Source: Roseovarius sp. (lineage in GTDB: Bacteria; Pseudomonadota; Alphaproteobacteria; Rhodobacterales; Rhodobacteraceae). Taken from it: a stretch of DNA of 64,000 bases. The notes under the pieces were generated by a model that saw nothing but the letters and a program-made list of their open reading frames with translations, was not told the DNA's origin and ran no database searches. Each line of letters begins with the position of its first letter. Position 1 is the first letter of the stretch. Shown piece by piece: positions 1 to 9,270 of this stretch. A program made the position numbers and the translations under genes. The DNA is taken from assembly GCF_030373445.1 (NCBI RefSeq), contig NZ_JAUCYU010000002.1:1-64000 (forward strand), in the 5' to 3' direction.

Positions 1-1
1 G

Positions 2-1057
2 CCTAAGCCTCCTGGTTCAGGCCCAGGTGTCCGGTCGAAAATGGGGCCAGTTCAGAAAAACGTGAAGCGGCCCAGCCGTGGTTGGTTCTGTCCAAAGGAA
101 AATCTTCTATCTTTGATTGAGAACAACGGAGTTCACTTTGGCCCTGACGAGACAACCGTCCCTTGCCTAAAGACCTATCTGAAAAACACCGAGTTTAAGA
201 GCCTAACTAGCCTCAGATTCAGAGACGGACGCGCCGCCTCAAAAAGACTGCGTTCACTTTTCGGAGAGGCCGTCTTCACGAACCCGAAAGATGAAGAGCT
301 GCTAAAAGAACTATTCTTGGCGTTTGGGATAAGCGGAGATGATATTGTGTTAGATTTCTTTTCTGGATCATCTAGTACAATGCACGCTGTCGCATTTCTG
401 AATATGGAGCAAGATAGTGCCTGCCGATCGATACTTGTTCAATTACCTGAGGATCTTCACTCTATGGAGAAATCAGCTTCAGGAACCGCCAAGAAAGCTT
501 GCAAGAATGCGATAGCATACCTCACTCGAAAAGGCGTGCCAACGAACATCTGTGAGATCGGAAAGGAGCGGCTGAGATTGACCAAGAATGCGATCAATCT
601 GAGCAAACCTGATTTCGATGGAGACCTCGGATTCAAAGTATTTAAACTCGACAGCAGCAATATTAGGGCCTGGAACCCGGATGCGAGCGATCTCGAAAAG
701 ACCTTGCTCGACCATGCTGAGCATTTGGTCCAGGGACGGAGCGAACAAGACGTTCTGTACGAGCTTTTGCTCAAGCGCGGTGTCGATCTGTCCGTTCCTA
801 TCGAAGAGAAGGCCATCGCTGGCAAAACGGTATTCAGCATCGGCTTCGGTGTTCTCTTCGCCTGTCTTGACGAGACCATTGCCAAGGATGACATCGAAAC
901 GCTCGGTCAGGGCATCACCGACTGGCACAAGGCGCTTGCGCCTGAAGCTGACACACAGGTTGTGTTCCGGGACAGCGCCTTTGCCGATGATATTGCCAAG
1001 ACGAATATGACCGCCATTCTGGAACAGAACGGCATCGCTCATGTGCGCAGCCTGTAA
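2..1057 (+). CDS. Type III restriction-modification DNA methyltransferase (Mod), C-terminal part
   Basis: The reading frame is open to the left edge of the window, so this is the 3' portion of a longer gene; the ATG at 41 is probably internal. The protein has the AdoMet-binding motif DFFSGSSST (about 358-384 in nucleotides). In beta-class N6-adenine or N4-cytosine methyltransferases this motif follows the DPPY catalytic motif and the target-recognition region, which must lie outside the window. Mod methylates the recognition site and gives the sequence specificity of the Mod-Res complex. The res gene follows 14 bp downstream, consistent with one operon. Codon use is AT-richer than in the chromosomal genes further right. 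Family assignment is firm; specificity cannot be read. Confidence 0.85.
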   Translation, partial: PKPPGSGPGVRSKMGPVQKNVKRPSRGWFCPKENLLSLIENNGVHFGPDETTVPCLKTYLKNTEFKSLTSLRFRDGRAASKRLRSLFGEAVFTNPKDEELLKELFLAFGISGDDIVLDFFSGSSSTMHAVAFLNMEQDSACRSILVQLPEDLHSMEKSASGTAKKACKNAIAYLTRKGVPTNICEIGKERLRLTKNAINLSKPDFDGDLGFKVFKLDSSNIRAWNPDASDLEKTLLDHAEHLVQGRSEQDVLYELLLKRGVDLSVPIEEKAIAGKTVFSIGFGVLFACLDETIAKDDIETLGQGITDWHKALAPEADTQVVFRDSAFADDIAKTNMTAILEQNGIAHVRSL

Positions 1058-1071
1058 GATCGGGGGCGCAT

Positions 1072-4068
1072 ATGAAACTGCATTTTGAAAACGATCTGGA
1101 CTACCAACAGGCCGCGATCGAATCGGTTGTCGACCTATTCAAGGGGCAAGAGGTAAACCGGACCGAGTTCACCGTCACGTCAGATCGACAAATGACGCTC
1201 GGACTGACCGAGAGCGGACTTGGCATTGGCAACAAGCTTGAGCTGCTGGACGATGAAGTTCTGGAAAACATGCGGGATGTCCAGCTCCGCAACGGCCTTC
1301 GCCCTTCCGACGATCTGACCAGCGGCGACTTTACGGTCGAGATGGAGACCGGCACGGGCAAGACTTATGTCTACCTGCGTACGATCTTCGAGCTGAACAA
1401 ACGCTACGGCTTCACCAAATTCGTGATTGTCGTGCCCTCCGTGGCGATTAAAGAGGGTACATACAAGACCCTTCAGATCACCCGTGAGCACTTCGAAAAT
1501 CTTTACCCGATGGCAAAGGGTTATGAGTATTTTCAGTATGACTCGTCCAAGCCCGGCACCGTCCGCAACTTCGCGACTAGTCCTAACATCCAGATCATGG
1601 TGGTCACGGTCGGGGCGATCAACAAGAAGGACGTGAACAATCTCTACAAGGAGAGCGAGAAGACGGGGGGTGAGAAGCCCATCGACCTCGTACGCGCCAC
1701 CCACCCCATAATCATTGTCGATGAGCCGCAAAGCGTCGACGGTGGCCTTAGCGGCAAGGGCAAGGAAGCCCTTGATGCGATGAACCCGCTTTGCACCCTG
1801 CGTTACTCCGCCACCCATGTGGACAAGCACCACATGGTCTATCGCCTGGACGCAGTCGATGCCTACGAACGTGAGCTGGTCAAGCAGATCGAGGTTGCCT
1901 CGCTGGAAGTCGAAGGCGGCAACAATAAGGCGTATGTGAAGCTGATTTCAACGCAGAACGTGCGCGGATCGATCAGCGCCAAGATCGAGGCCGATGTCCT
2001 GCGCGGCGGCAAGGTCAAGCGAGAAGTATTCACCGTCGAGGACGGTGACGATCTGGAGCAGGAAACCGGTCGCGCGCTCTATGAGAATTTCCGGATCGGA
2101 ACGATCACCTGCGGCAAGGACAACGAGTCCGTCGAATTGAGCATGCCCGGTGGAGAAGCTCTGCTGCGCCCTAGTGACGAGGTCGGCGGGGTCAATCCTG
2201 ATGATCTGAAACGCCTGATGATCCGCCGCACGATCAAGGAACATCTGGACAAGGAGATGCGCTTTGCGTCGCAAAACCGCGACGTGAAGGTGTTGAGCCT
2301 GTTCTTCATCGACAGCGTGGAATTCTACCGCCAGTACGATGAAAACGGGAATCCGGTGAAGGGCAAATATGCCCTGATGTTCGAAGAGGAATACCGCAAG
2401 CTGGCCCGCCTTCCGGCCTACCAGACGCTGTTCGAAAAGATCGACCTGGATGTGGAAGCCGATGAAGTCCACAACGGCTACTTTTCTATCGATAAAAACA
2501 AGAAGTTTTACGAACCGACGAGACGTGCCAGCGGCGAGGTGGCTGACAATGCGGCAAACCGCGACAATGCCGAGCGCGCGTACAACCTGATCATGAAAGA
2601 GAAGGAGAAGCTTCTTAGCTTCGAGTCGAAGCTGAAGTTCATATTCTCCCACTCGGCCCTGAAGGAAGGCTGGGACAACCCCAACGTCTTCCAGATTTGC
2701 GCGCTGCGTGACATCGGTACGGAACGCGAGCGTCGCCAGACCATCGGGCGCGGGCTGCGCCTTTGTGTGAAACAAGACGGGCAGCGGCTGCGCGGCTTCG
2801 ACATCAATACACTGACGGTCATCGCCACCGAGAGCTACGAGCAGTTTGCCGAGAACCTGCAGAAGGAAATCGAGAAAGATACCGGCATTCGTTTCGGCAT
2901 CGTTGAGAAGCACCAGTTCGCCAACCTTACGGTGACCGCGAAAGACGGTACGACCACCCCGCTCGGCGTGGACAAGTCCGAAGAGGTCTGGAAATTCCTC
3001 AAGGATAAGGAGTTTCTCGACGGCAAAGGCAAGGTCATGGATACCCTGCGTACGGCGCTGAAAGAGAACACTCTGGTGCTGCCGGACGAGTTCAAGGACC
3101 AGGCCGAGGGCATCAAGATGATCCTACGCAAGCTGGCGGGCAAACTTGATGTGAAGAACGCGGATGATCGCGTGCTTATCCGTACCCGCGAGGCAGTCCT
3201 GGAAAGCGCCGAATTCAAGGCCCTGTGGGACCGGATCAAGCACAAGACGACCTATCGGGTCGAATTCGACAATGCCAAGCTGATCGAAAATTGCGCGCGC
3301 GCAATCACCGACGGGCCTGCCATCACCAAGACCCGCGCACAATTTCGCGTCGCCGACATCGCCATCGGCAAAGGCGGCATTGCAGCAACGGAAACCTCCA
3401 AGTCCGGCTTCACGGCGATCAACGAGAGCGACATCCAACTGCCTGACCTGCTGACCGATCTGCAGGACAAGACGCAGCTCACCCGCCAGAGCATCGTGAA
3501 AATCCTGACGGAAAGCCGTCGTCTCAACGATTTCAAAAAAAACCCGCAGGAATTCATCGACCTGGCAGCAGAGGCAATCACCCGCACCAAGCGGCTCGCA
3601 CTGGTGGACGGCATCAAGTACCAGCGCGTCGGCGAGGATCACTACTATGCGCAGGAGCTGTTCAAGCAGGAGGAGCTGACCGGCTACCTCAAGAACACGC
3701 TCGAAACGCAGAAGTCAGTGTACGAGCACGTCGTCTACGACTCCGCCGGTATCGAGAAGCGTTTTGCCGAAGAACTGGAAACCAACGAGGCCATCAAGGT
3801 CTACGCGAAGCTTCCCGGCTGGTTCAAAGTCCCCACCCCCCTCGGCACGTATAATCCCGACTGGGCAGTGCTGGTCGAGGATGAAGGGCAAGAGAAGCTG
3901 TATTTCGTGGTTGAGACCAAGGGCAGCGGCTGGTGGGACGATCTGCGCCATAAAGAAGGCGCGAAGATCGCCTGTGGAAAACGCCATTTCGCCGTTCTCG
4001 CTGATGTCGATAATCCGGCAAAATACATCCACGCGACCTCGGTCGATGAAATGCTGAAACACACTTAA
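1072..4068 (+). CDS. Type III restriction enzyme, Res (helicase-nuclease) subunit
   Basis: A 998-residue protein, normal length for Res. It is an SF2 DNA translocase with Walker A GTGKT at residues 94-98, Walker B-type DEPQ at 217-220, and a C-terminal PD-(D/E)xK endonuclease centre with NPDW (Asp930) and ETK (Glu948, Lys950). All of these residues appear intact, so the enzyme should be active. Res cuts DNA with Mod after ATP-dependent communication between inversely oriented unmodified sites. The ATG at 1072 follows a G-rich ribosome site (GGGGGC), 14 bp after the mod stop codon. With the next gene at 4094 it forms a three-gene run in one direction, probably a single defence operon. Confidence 0.93.
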   Translation: MKLHFENDLDYQQAAIESVVDLFKGQEVNRTEFTVTSDRQMTLGLTESGLGIGNKLELLDDEVLENMRDVQLRNGLRPSDDLTSGDFTVEMETGTGKTYVYLRTIFELNKRYGFTKFVIVVPSVAIKEGTYKTLQITREHFENLYPMAKGYEYFQYDSSKPGTVRNFATSPNIQIMVVTVGAINKKDVNNLYKESEKTGGEKPIDLVRATHPIIIVDEPQSVDGGLSGKGKEALDAMNPLCTLRYSATHVDKHHMVYRLDAVDAYERELVKQIEVASLEVEGGNNKAYVKLISTQNVRGSISAKIEADVLRGGKVKREVFTVEDGDDLEQETGRALYENFRIGTITCGKDNESVELSMPGGEALLRPSDEVGGVNPDDLKRLMIRRTIKEHLDKEMRFASQNRDVKVLSLFFIDSVEFYRQYDENGNPVKGKYALMFEEEYRKLARLPAYQTLFEKIDLDVEADEVHNGYFSIDKNKKFYEPTRRASGEVADNAANRDNAERAYNLIMKEKEKLLSFESKLKFIFSHSALKEGWDNPNVFQICALRDIGTERERRQTIGRGLRLCVKQDGQRLRGFDINTLTVIATESYEQFAENLQKEIEKDTGIRFGIVEKHQFANLTVTAKDGTTTPLGVDKSEEVWKFLKDKEFLDGKGKVMDTLRTALKENTLVLPDEFKDQAEGIKMILRKLAGKLDVKNADDRVLIRTREAVLESAEFKALWDRIKHKTTYRVEFDNAKLIENCARAITDGPAITKTRAQFRVADIAIGKGGIAATETSKSGFTAINESDIQLPDLLTDLQDKTQLTRQSIVKILTESRRLNDFKKNPQEFIDLAAEAITRTKRLALVDGIKYQRVGEDHYYAQELFKQEELTGYLKNTLETQKSVYEHVVYDSAGIEKRFAEELETNEAIKVYAKLPGWFKVPTPLGTYNPDWAVLVEDEGQEKLYFVVETKGSGWWDDLRHKEGAKIACGKRHFAVLADVDNPAKYIHATSVDEMLKHT

Positions 4069-4093
4069 TAGGCACGCAGGCGGTAGAGACAAA

Positions 4094-7000
4094 ATGACGG
4101 TTCATTTGACGGCACGAATTGCGTGGCATGACGGGGGATGGGATGGACGGATATGTGATCAACCGGAGCTAAACAGCTACTGCGTGGGTTGCCAGTCCTA
4201 TCCTGGTGACGTGATCGCGCGCGAACGTCAGCTAGAGACTGAATTGGCCAATGCCGGTAAGCATCTCTCGACGCTCAAAAGCTCGGAGCTACCGCCCTGC
4301 GTATATAGCATCAACGCCTTCGGTTCGGAGGCGGTTCGAGGGTATTCGAACCCACCCGACTTCTTCTATGACGGTGCAAGTCGAACTGAGTGGGACATTC
4401 CAGCCTCGACGACGTGCGTCTGGCCATATGAGGCGATGTATAGTGAGGACGTTTACGAGAACGGGACGCTTGATAATGACCGGCGGTCCGCCAATGCTGA
4501 AGAATTCTTCAAGAGTATCGACGGTGGCAGTAGCCTGATCTTTTACTATGCTAACTATTCCAACCCGTTCACTGAAGAGGAAAGTCCGAGATACGTCCTA
4601 GTCGGTGTGTCCCGCGTCAAAACAGTTTCTGATCGACTTACCTATGACAACGTTTCGGAAACCATTGCCGAACGGTTTGCCGGTGGGATGATCTGGGCGC
4701 GCAATGTTTCATCTTTATATCCTGATGAAGGTCTGCGCCTTCCCTATCATAGATACAGGGATGACCCTGAAACACTAAATAGGTTCGTAGTTTACCCGGA
4801 GAACCCGCGCACCTGCAAATATGGTGCACGCCTGCTCTCCGATGATGACGCAATTGGTCTTCTGGAGCAGTTTCTCGGCGCGATCCGCGAGCTGCGGGAA
4901 ATCGGAGATGAAAGTGAAAACTGGGTCGAGCGAGAGAAGTGGGTACTGGGCTGCATAGCGGAGCTCTGGACCAAGCGCGGCCTATACCCCGGCCTGCTTA
5001 ACGTCATGCGTTTTCTTTCAGCCGATCAAGCCACAGACTACGCCCGAACCCTAATGGCTTCCGGGAAATCGAAGGAGGCTCACAGCCTGTTCTTCGGCGC
5101 AATTGATGATGACGCAGAAGTCGCACAATACGGTCTGATTGGTAAGCCGCTTCAGAAGCTGGGACGGCAGTGGAAGCTCAAGCCCGACGACGCAAGAATA
5201 TTGCTCCGAGACGTATTGCCGCGCCTGGACTTGAGCATCGAACAGATCGAGCGGATTGTCAGCGAGGATGAAAGGCTTAGGGAGACGCATGATCTGCCGG
5301 AAGAATGCCGCGCGCCGTTCGACAACCCTTACCTGTTGAGTGAACGCTATGTCGGCGAAAGCCCAGATGACACGATCTCTTGGGGCACAATTGATCGCGG
5401 AGTTTTGCCATCACCGGAACTCGGTGGCGAACCGCTTGCCGATATGGAGTTTGACGACGCACGTCGTCTGCGTTCACTTTGCATAGAGCAACTGAAGCGC
5501 GAACCGAACCAGACGTTCCGCGCAGCAGAAACCATTCTTTCAGAAGTAAACGCGTGTCTACAAAAGCTTCCCGATTGGAAATCGGCCCATTTCACGCTTC
5601 GGTACTTCGAAGTAGACAAGACGACAATGGAAGAGGCGTTAATTCTTCGGAGCGAAGACAACCGCCTCTGGCTCTATCTGAACGATGTCTATGATGATGA
5701 GCGTGAAATCGAAGACGCTCTCACAAGACTGGCAGGCCGAGCCGACATTCAACTACAGCGCCCATTCTCGGAGCAGGACTGGAAAGACGAGATTCTTGAC
5801 AAGAAGAGCCCCTTGCTGGCGAAAGCGCGAGAGCAATACCAGTATGCGGTCACAGCGCAGGCTGCAGCATGTGATGCAATCTTCCGTCGACCGCTGGCCG
5901 TTGTAACTGGTGCTGCTGGCACAGGAAAAACGACGGTGATCTGCGCCCTTATCCGTGCCGTTCGCCAAACAGAGGGTGACGGCGCTCCAATCACGGTAAT
6001 GGCCCCGACAGGGAAAGCTTCTGATCGTGTTCGCGCCCAGTTGCACCAACGCGGAATTGAGCGCATCGAAACATCCACCGTTCACTCATTCCTGGCAAAG
6101 GGCGGATGGCTGAACGACAACCTGACCTTCAGACGATACGGCGGAAAGAAGGCCGGAGCGGGTACGCTCATTATCGATGAAGCGTCTATGCTCGACCTTA
6201 GCTTGATGGCAAGTCTGGTGAGATCGATCGACTGGCGGCAGGTCAAACGCCTAATCCTGGTCGGCGACCCCAATCAGCTTCCGCCGATTGGTCGCGGTCG
6301 GGTATTTGCCGACACAATAATCTGGATGGATGCGAAGGCTAACGGAAGTGTTGCACGTCTGGATCAAAACCTGCGACGGATGGGAAATACGGTCGAAGGG
6401 AACGGCACTGCAATCCTTGGGCTTGCAAACCTTTTTGTCGGCGGATCAGCCCGGGATGACGGCGAGGCAACCTCCGCGGAGGCGGAGAGTTTGCTTTCAG
6501 CCGTTCATAAGGGTGGCACGGTCGACGCTGATCTGCGGGTAATCTACTGGGACGAGCCGGAAAACCTGCCATCGCAGCTGATCAATGCGATTGAGGCCGA
6601 GATGTCCGAACATACAGCACAGACCCTCGATCAGGAAAAGCCCTATGAACTCTGGCGCAAGGCGTTCGACTGGCAACCGGAGAAGTACCAGGTACTGACA
6701 CCGCATCGCGGTGAAGCTCATGGCGTAACTGCCCTGAACGACGCGATGCAAAATCGCATTGCGCGAGGCATCATGGCGCGCTTTGGAGCTATTGATGGCA
6801 TTACGCTGTTTGACAAAGTTATTCAGTACAGAAATCGCCCAAAATCGAACCCTATATGGTCTTATAACTTCAACACCAGAAAGTCGGAGCGCGCCGAAAT
6901 CTTCAACGGTGAAATCGGATTCGTGCAAAAGCATGGATACGACACGAAAAAGAACCGATATCGCATGAAACGCTTTCAGGTGAAGTTTGCCCGAAAGGAC

Positions 7001-7696
7001 CATTTGGGGGTCGGCTATGGACGTGAACTCGGGAACGGCGGATCGGAAAGTGTCGAAAGCAATCTTGAGCTCGCCTATGCAATCTCCGTTCACAAGGCGC
7101 AAGGTAGTGAGTTTAGCCATACCTACGTACTGATCCCCAGGGCGAAAGGCCATTCTCTTTCATCGGAGCTTATTTACACGGCCCTAACCCGCGCAACGAA
7201 GCATTGCACCCTTCTCGTTCAAGGCGACGTATCAACACTGTTGTCCGCTAGAAGGCCTGAAAACACTCAGACCGGCCTTATTAATTCCTCGCTGTTTGAC
7301 GGCTATTTCCATGCTATTCCGGACGCGCTTGTGCAGAGGAGAGACTGGTACGAAGAGGGGAAAATTCACCATTCCCTGAGCGGTGACATGGTTCGCTCAA
7401 AATCAGAGCTCGTTATTTCTAATCTTCTCCATGAGCGGGATGTTCCGTTTGACTACGAGATGCCGTTGGTTGCGCCCGATGGCACAATGTATCTCCCTGA
7501 TTTCACGATCACATGGAACGGTGAGAAGTGGTTTTGGGAGCACTGGGGCATGATGTCTTCGCCGAAATATGCCAAGCATCGCGAAGATAAAGTCGCTTGG
7601 TACAACAAGCATTTCGCTGGTCGTCTACTTGAAACGTTCGAAGGGCCAACGTTGAGCGCCGCCGCTGCGTCCATTCTTCAAAGAAACTTTACTTAG
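4094..7696 (+). CDS. RecD-like SF1 helicase with N-terminal Cys motif and C-terminal nuclease-like domain
   Basis: A 1200-residue protein encoded 25 bp after res in the same direction. The helicase core has Walker A GAAGTGKT (606-613), Walker B IIDEAS (Asp695, Glu696), the motif GDPNQLPPI, and a UvrD/RecD C-terminal signature (SVHKAQGSEF, then YTALTRA). The N-terminus has the pattern WHD-x3-WDG-x2-C with Cys21, Cys30 and Cys33, which could bind zinc. The last 100 residues resemble a PD-(D/E)xK nuclease: Glu1105 in SKSE, Asp1136 in LPDF and Glu1149 in WEHWG. Helicase-nuclease fusions are common in phage-defence loci. A third gene of this kind is not part of a classical type III R-M system, so its role is unknown: accessory defence effector, repair enzyme, or independent system. 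The ribosome site is weak. Confidence 0.75.
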   Translation: MTVHLTARIAWHDGGWDGRICDQPELNSYCVGCQSYPGDVIARERQLETELANAGKHLSTLKSSELPPCVYSINAFGSEAVRGYSNPPDFFYDGASRTEWDIPASTTCVWPYEAMYSEDVYENGTLDNDRRSANAEEFFKSIDGGSSLIFYYANYSNPFTEEESPRYVLVGVSRVKTVSDRLTYDNVSETIAERFAGGMIWARNVSSLYPDEGLRLPYHRYRDDPETLNRFVVYPENPRTCKYGARLLSDDDAIGLLEQFLGAIRELREIGDESENWVEREKWVLGCIAELWTKRGLYPGLLNVMRFLSADQATDYARTLMASGKSKEAHSLFFGAIDDDAEVAQYGLIGKPLQKLGRQWKLKPDDARILLRDVLPRLDLSIEQIERIVSEDERLRETHDLPEECRAPFDNPYLLSERYVGESPDDTISWGTIDRGVLPSPELGGEPLADMEFDDARRLRSLCIEQLKREPNQTFRAAETILSEVNACLQKLPDWKSAHFTLRYFEVDKTTMEEALILRSEDNRLWLYLNDVYDDEREIEDALTRLAGRADIQLQRPFSEQDWKDEILDKKSPLLAKAREQYQYAVTAQAAACDAIFRRPLAVVTGAAGTGKTTVICALIRAVRQTEGDGAPITVMAPTGKASDRVRAQLHQRGIERIETSTVHSFLAKGGWLNDNLTFRRYGGKKAGAGTLIIDEASMLDLSLMASLVRSIDWRQVKRLILVGDPNQLPPIGRGRVFADTIIWMDAKANGSVARLDQNLRRMGNTVEGNGTAILGLANLFVGGSARDDGEATSAEAESLLSAVHKGGTVDADLRVIYWDEPENLPSQLINAIEAEMSEHTAQTLDQEKPYELWRKAFDWQPEKYQVLTPHRGEAHGVTALNDAMQNRIARGIMARFGAIDGITLFDKVIQYRNRPKSNPIWSYNFNTRKSERAEIFNGEIGFVQKHGYDTKKNRYRMKRFQVKFARKDHLGVGYGRELGNGGSESVESNLELAYAISVHKAQGSEFSHTYVLIPRAKGHSLSSELIYTALTRATKHCTLLVQGDVSTLLSARRPENTQTGLINSSLFDGYFHAIPDALVQRRDWYEEGKIHHSLSGDMVRSKSELVISNLLHERDVPFDYEMPLVAPDGTMYLPDFTITWNGEKWFWEHWGMMSSPKYAKHREDKVAWYNKHFAGRLLETFEGPTLSAAAASILQRNFT

Positions 7697-7730
7697 GTGT
7701 GGTATCCTTGACTATCTCTAAGCCACTTTA

Positions 7731-8285
7731 CTAGCTGAGTTCGTTTCCGTGCTCTACGTCCTTCCAATGCTTGTTAATGGGCAATCTTGACGCCCGTTTC
7801 GTGATATCCGCAGCGCTCACCGGACGAAACTCCCACTGATCTACGCCCACGTTCACGCTGTTCCTAGAGCCTGCCCACTGATCGTGGACGTGCCCGAACA
7901 GCTGTAGGGCGCCTCTGCGTGCGCCGTTCCAAGTGATCATCGGATAGTGGCAGAGAACGAATCTATGTTCGCCGTCCTGGATCTCGGCCATGTACTCTGT
8001 GCTGGCCCAGGGCAGCGAGATGACGGCTTCATTGTCGTGGTTGCCAATGATCAGATGCTTGCGGCCGGGGAGGCTGTGAAACCAGCTCTCGAACTGTGCA
8101 GTATGATCAGCGCGACCGAAGGCGAAATCACCCAAAATCCAGAGGTCATCATCATACGCGACGCAGGCCTGGAAGTTGGCGATCAGGGCCGCGTTCATCT
8201 CCGCGATTGAGGCGAAGGGGCGCTTGCAGAAGTCGATGATGCGGTGGTGGCCGAAGTGCAGGTCGGCCGAATACCAGTTGGCCAT
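7731..8285 (-). CDS. Calcineurin-like metallophosphoesterase
   Basis: A 184-residue cytoplasmic phosphoesterase with the full metal-binding set: Asp8 and His10 in SADLHFGH, Asp53 in GDF, GNHDNE at 81-86, His113 in CHYP, and GHVH at 131-134. The length fits small single-domain members of this superfamily. The ATG has a good ribosome site (GGAGGG) upstream. It converges with the helicase gene, with 34 bp between the stops. It may be cargo of the putative island or resident DNA. The substrate (cyclic nucleotide, nucleic acid end or other phosphodiester) cannot be deduced from the sequence. Confidence 0.85.
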   Translation of the reverse strand: MANWYSADLHFGHHRIIDFCKRPFASIAEMNAALIANFQACVAYDDDLWILGDFAFGRADHTAQFESWFHSLPGRKHLIIGNHDNEAVISLPWASTEYMAEIQDGEHRFVLCHYPMITWNGARRGALQLFGHVHDQWAGSRNSVNVGVDQWEFRPVSAADITKRASRLPINKHWKDVEHGNELS

Positions 8286-8403
8286 ATCTGTGCCCTCCGT
8301 GTTCGTCAGACCTCAGTCTAGGGACGAGATCACACCGGGGCAAATGCCTGTTAGTTCGGAGGGATTCTGGACGGTGAGACGTTCGGAATGTCAGCAGATG
8401 CCA

Positions 8404-8421
8404 ATCTTGCCCGGGCAAGAT
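8404..8421. repeat. 18-bp perfect palindrome beside tRNA-Gln
   Basis: The sequence ATCTTGCCCGGGCAAGAT is self-complementary. It lies 53 bp beyond the tRNA-Gln 3' end and about 120 bp upstream of the phosphoesterase start. No T-tract follows on either strand, so it is a poor intrinsic terminator. It could be an operator for the phosphoesterase gene or part of an island end; neither is proven. Confidence 0.5.
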
Positions 8422-8473
8422 CCCAAGTAGAACCGGATAGGTTCCAATCTTCGGCGAACGTCACAAGAAGCTA

Positions 8474-8548
8474 TGGCTGGGGTGGTAGGATTCGAACCTA
8501 CGGTACACGGTACCAAAAACCGCTGCCTTACCACTTGGCTACACCCCA
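8474..8548 (-). tRNA. tRNA-Gln (anticodon TTG)
   Basis: On the minus strand a complete 75-nt cloverleaf folds: acceptor TGGGGTG/CACCCCA, D stem GCC/GGC, anticodon stem GCGGT/ACCGT with loop TTTTGGT (anticodon TTG), T stem GTAGG/CCTAC around TTCGAAT, discriminator G and an encoded CCA. The only non-Watson-Crick pair is G-T at the base of the anticodon stem. Its 3' end faces the low-GC defence segment. Confidence 0.97.
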
Positions 8549-8560
8549 ACGGTGACGCGC

Positions 8561-8589
8561 GTATTACTCCGGTCGGTGCGGCTGTTCAA
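8561..8589 (-). promoter_or_regulatory. Probable sigma-70 promoter of tRNA-Gln
   Basis: Reading the minus strand there is a -35 element TTGAAC (8589-8584), a 17-bp spacer, and a -10 element TAATAC (8566-8561). This ends 13 bp before the tRNA 5' end, the expected position. Confidence 0.65.
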
Positions 8590-8643
8590 GCCCGGATTGG
8601 CAGAAATTGTCGCCTTTTGCCGCGTGCGTGTGATCGGGGCGTG

Positions 8644-9165
8644 TCACTCGAGGATTTCGTCCGCCGCGACGCCCCAGATCGTGCCCTTCGGGGTCCAGCC
8701 CTCGTAGCCCGCCACCTCGAGGCGGCACCATGTGGCGGAGCAGGTTTCGATGCGCGCGATCACGCCGATTTCGAGCCGGGCAATGACGAGCGACGCCGGA
8801 TCGGGCTGGGCGCGGAGTTCGAGCATGTCCGTCTCGGCAATTGCCGTGCGCACGCCGGAGAGGAGCGAGTAGTGCACCCAGCCGCCGGCGCCGTCGCGGT
8901 CGCGGACGCGGCGCCAGTGGCCGTGTTCCGCGGTGATCTCGAGCGGGATGTCCTCGTGCTTGAAGACCCAGTCGATGCGGTGCGTGAGGCTGGGGCCGCG
9001 GCGCACGTTCGCCTCGGCTGCCTTCATCGAGACATAGCGGGGAAGGGGAAGGTTGGTGACGGGGCCGCGTTCCTGCGCCCGGGCAGGCGCGGCGGTGGCC
9101 AATGCGGAGATGACACAGGCAAAAATGGCCGGGGCCACCCCCGGAAACGCCGATTTCAGCGACAT
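8644..9165 (-). CDS. Secreted SH3-domain protein
   Basis: A 173-residue protein with a cleavable signal peptide (hydrophobic run after MSLKSAFPG, cleavage probably near ARAQ). Two bacterial SH3-like segments follow: one starts at AEANVRRGPSLTHRIDWVF, and a second covers LELRAQPDPASLVIARLEIG to the C-terminus. This family (SH3_3/SH3_4) is thought to bind cell-wall peptides in the periplasm. The start is set by the signal peptide and an AGGA element about 10 nt before the ATG. A longer in-frame extension exists upstream but has no signal-like features. It is divergent from the dehydrogenase gene at 9271. No specific function is known to me. Confidence 0.85.
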   Translation of the reverse strand: MSLKSAFPGVAPAIFACVISALATAAPARAQERGPVTNLPLPRYVSMKAAEANVRRGPSLTHRIDWVFKHEDIPLEITAEHGHWRRVRDRDGAGGWVHYSLLSGVRTAIAETDMLELRAQPDPASLVIARLEIGVIARIETCSATWCRLEVAGYEGWTPKGTIWGVAADEILE

Positions 9166-9270
9166 GTTCGAATTCCTGCTCTTCAATGCCAATGGGGTTC
9201 TTGTGCCCCGCTGTTTCCTGCGCCAGTCTGGCATCATCGCGCGGTCATTGGAAGTCAAAGGAGGAGCTTC

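Larger units (their letters stand above)
1..8421. mobile_element. Candidate genomic island (right part) next to tRNA-Gln
   Basis: This segment has visibly lower GC and more A/T-ending codons than the rest of the window. It carries defence-type genes (type III R-M, helicase-nuclease) and a metallophosphoesterase, and it ends about 50 bp beyond the 3' end of a tRNA-Gln gene. Islands that integrate into tRNA genes usually lie on the 3' side of the tRNA, as here. No integrase and no second copy of the tRNA 3' end can be seen, so the other end must lie left of the window. The right boundary is inferred from composition and gene content, and island status is an inference. Confidence 0.45.

Noticed and set aside
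7731..8285. Phosphoesterase as the missing member of the ligase-exonuclease module
   Set aside because: It lies 27 kb away next to an island, and the motifs alone do not distinguish it from other small phosphoesterases.
8473..9270. N-terminal extension of the hydroxyacid dehydrogenase back to 8473
   Set aside because: This part runs through the tRNA-Gln and antisense to the SH3 gene; the family N-terminus and a GGAGG site place the start at 9271.
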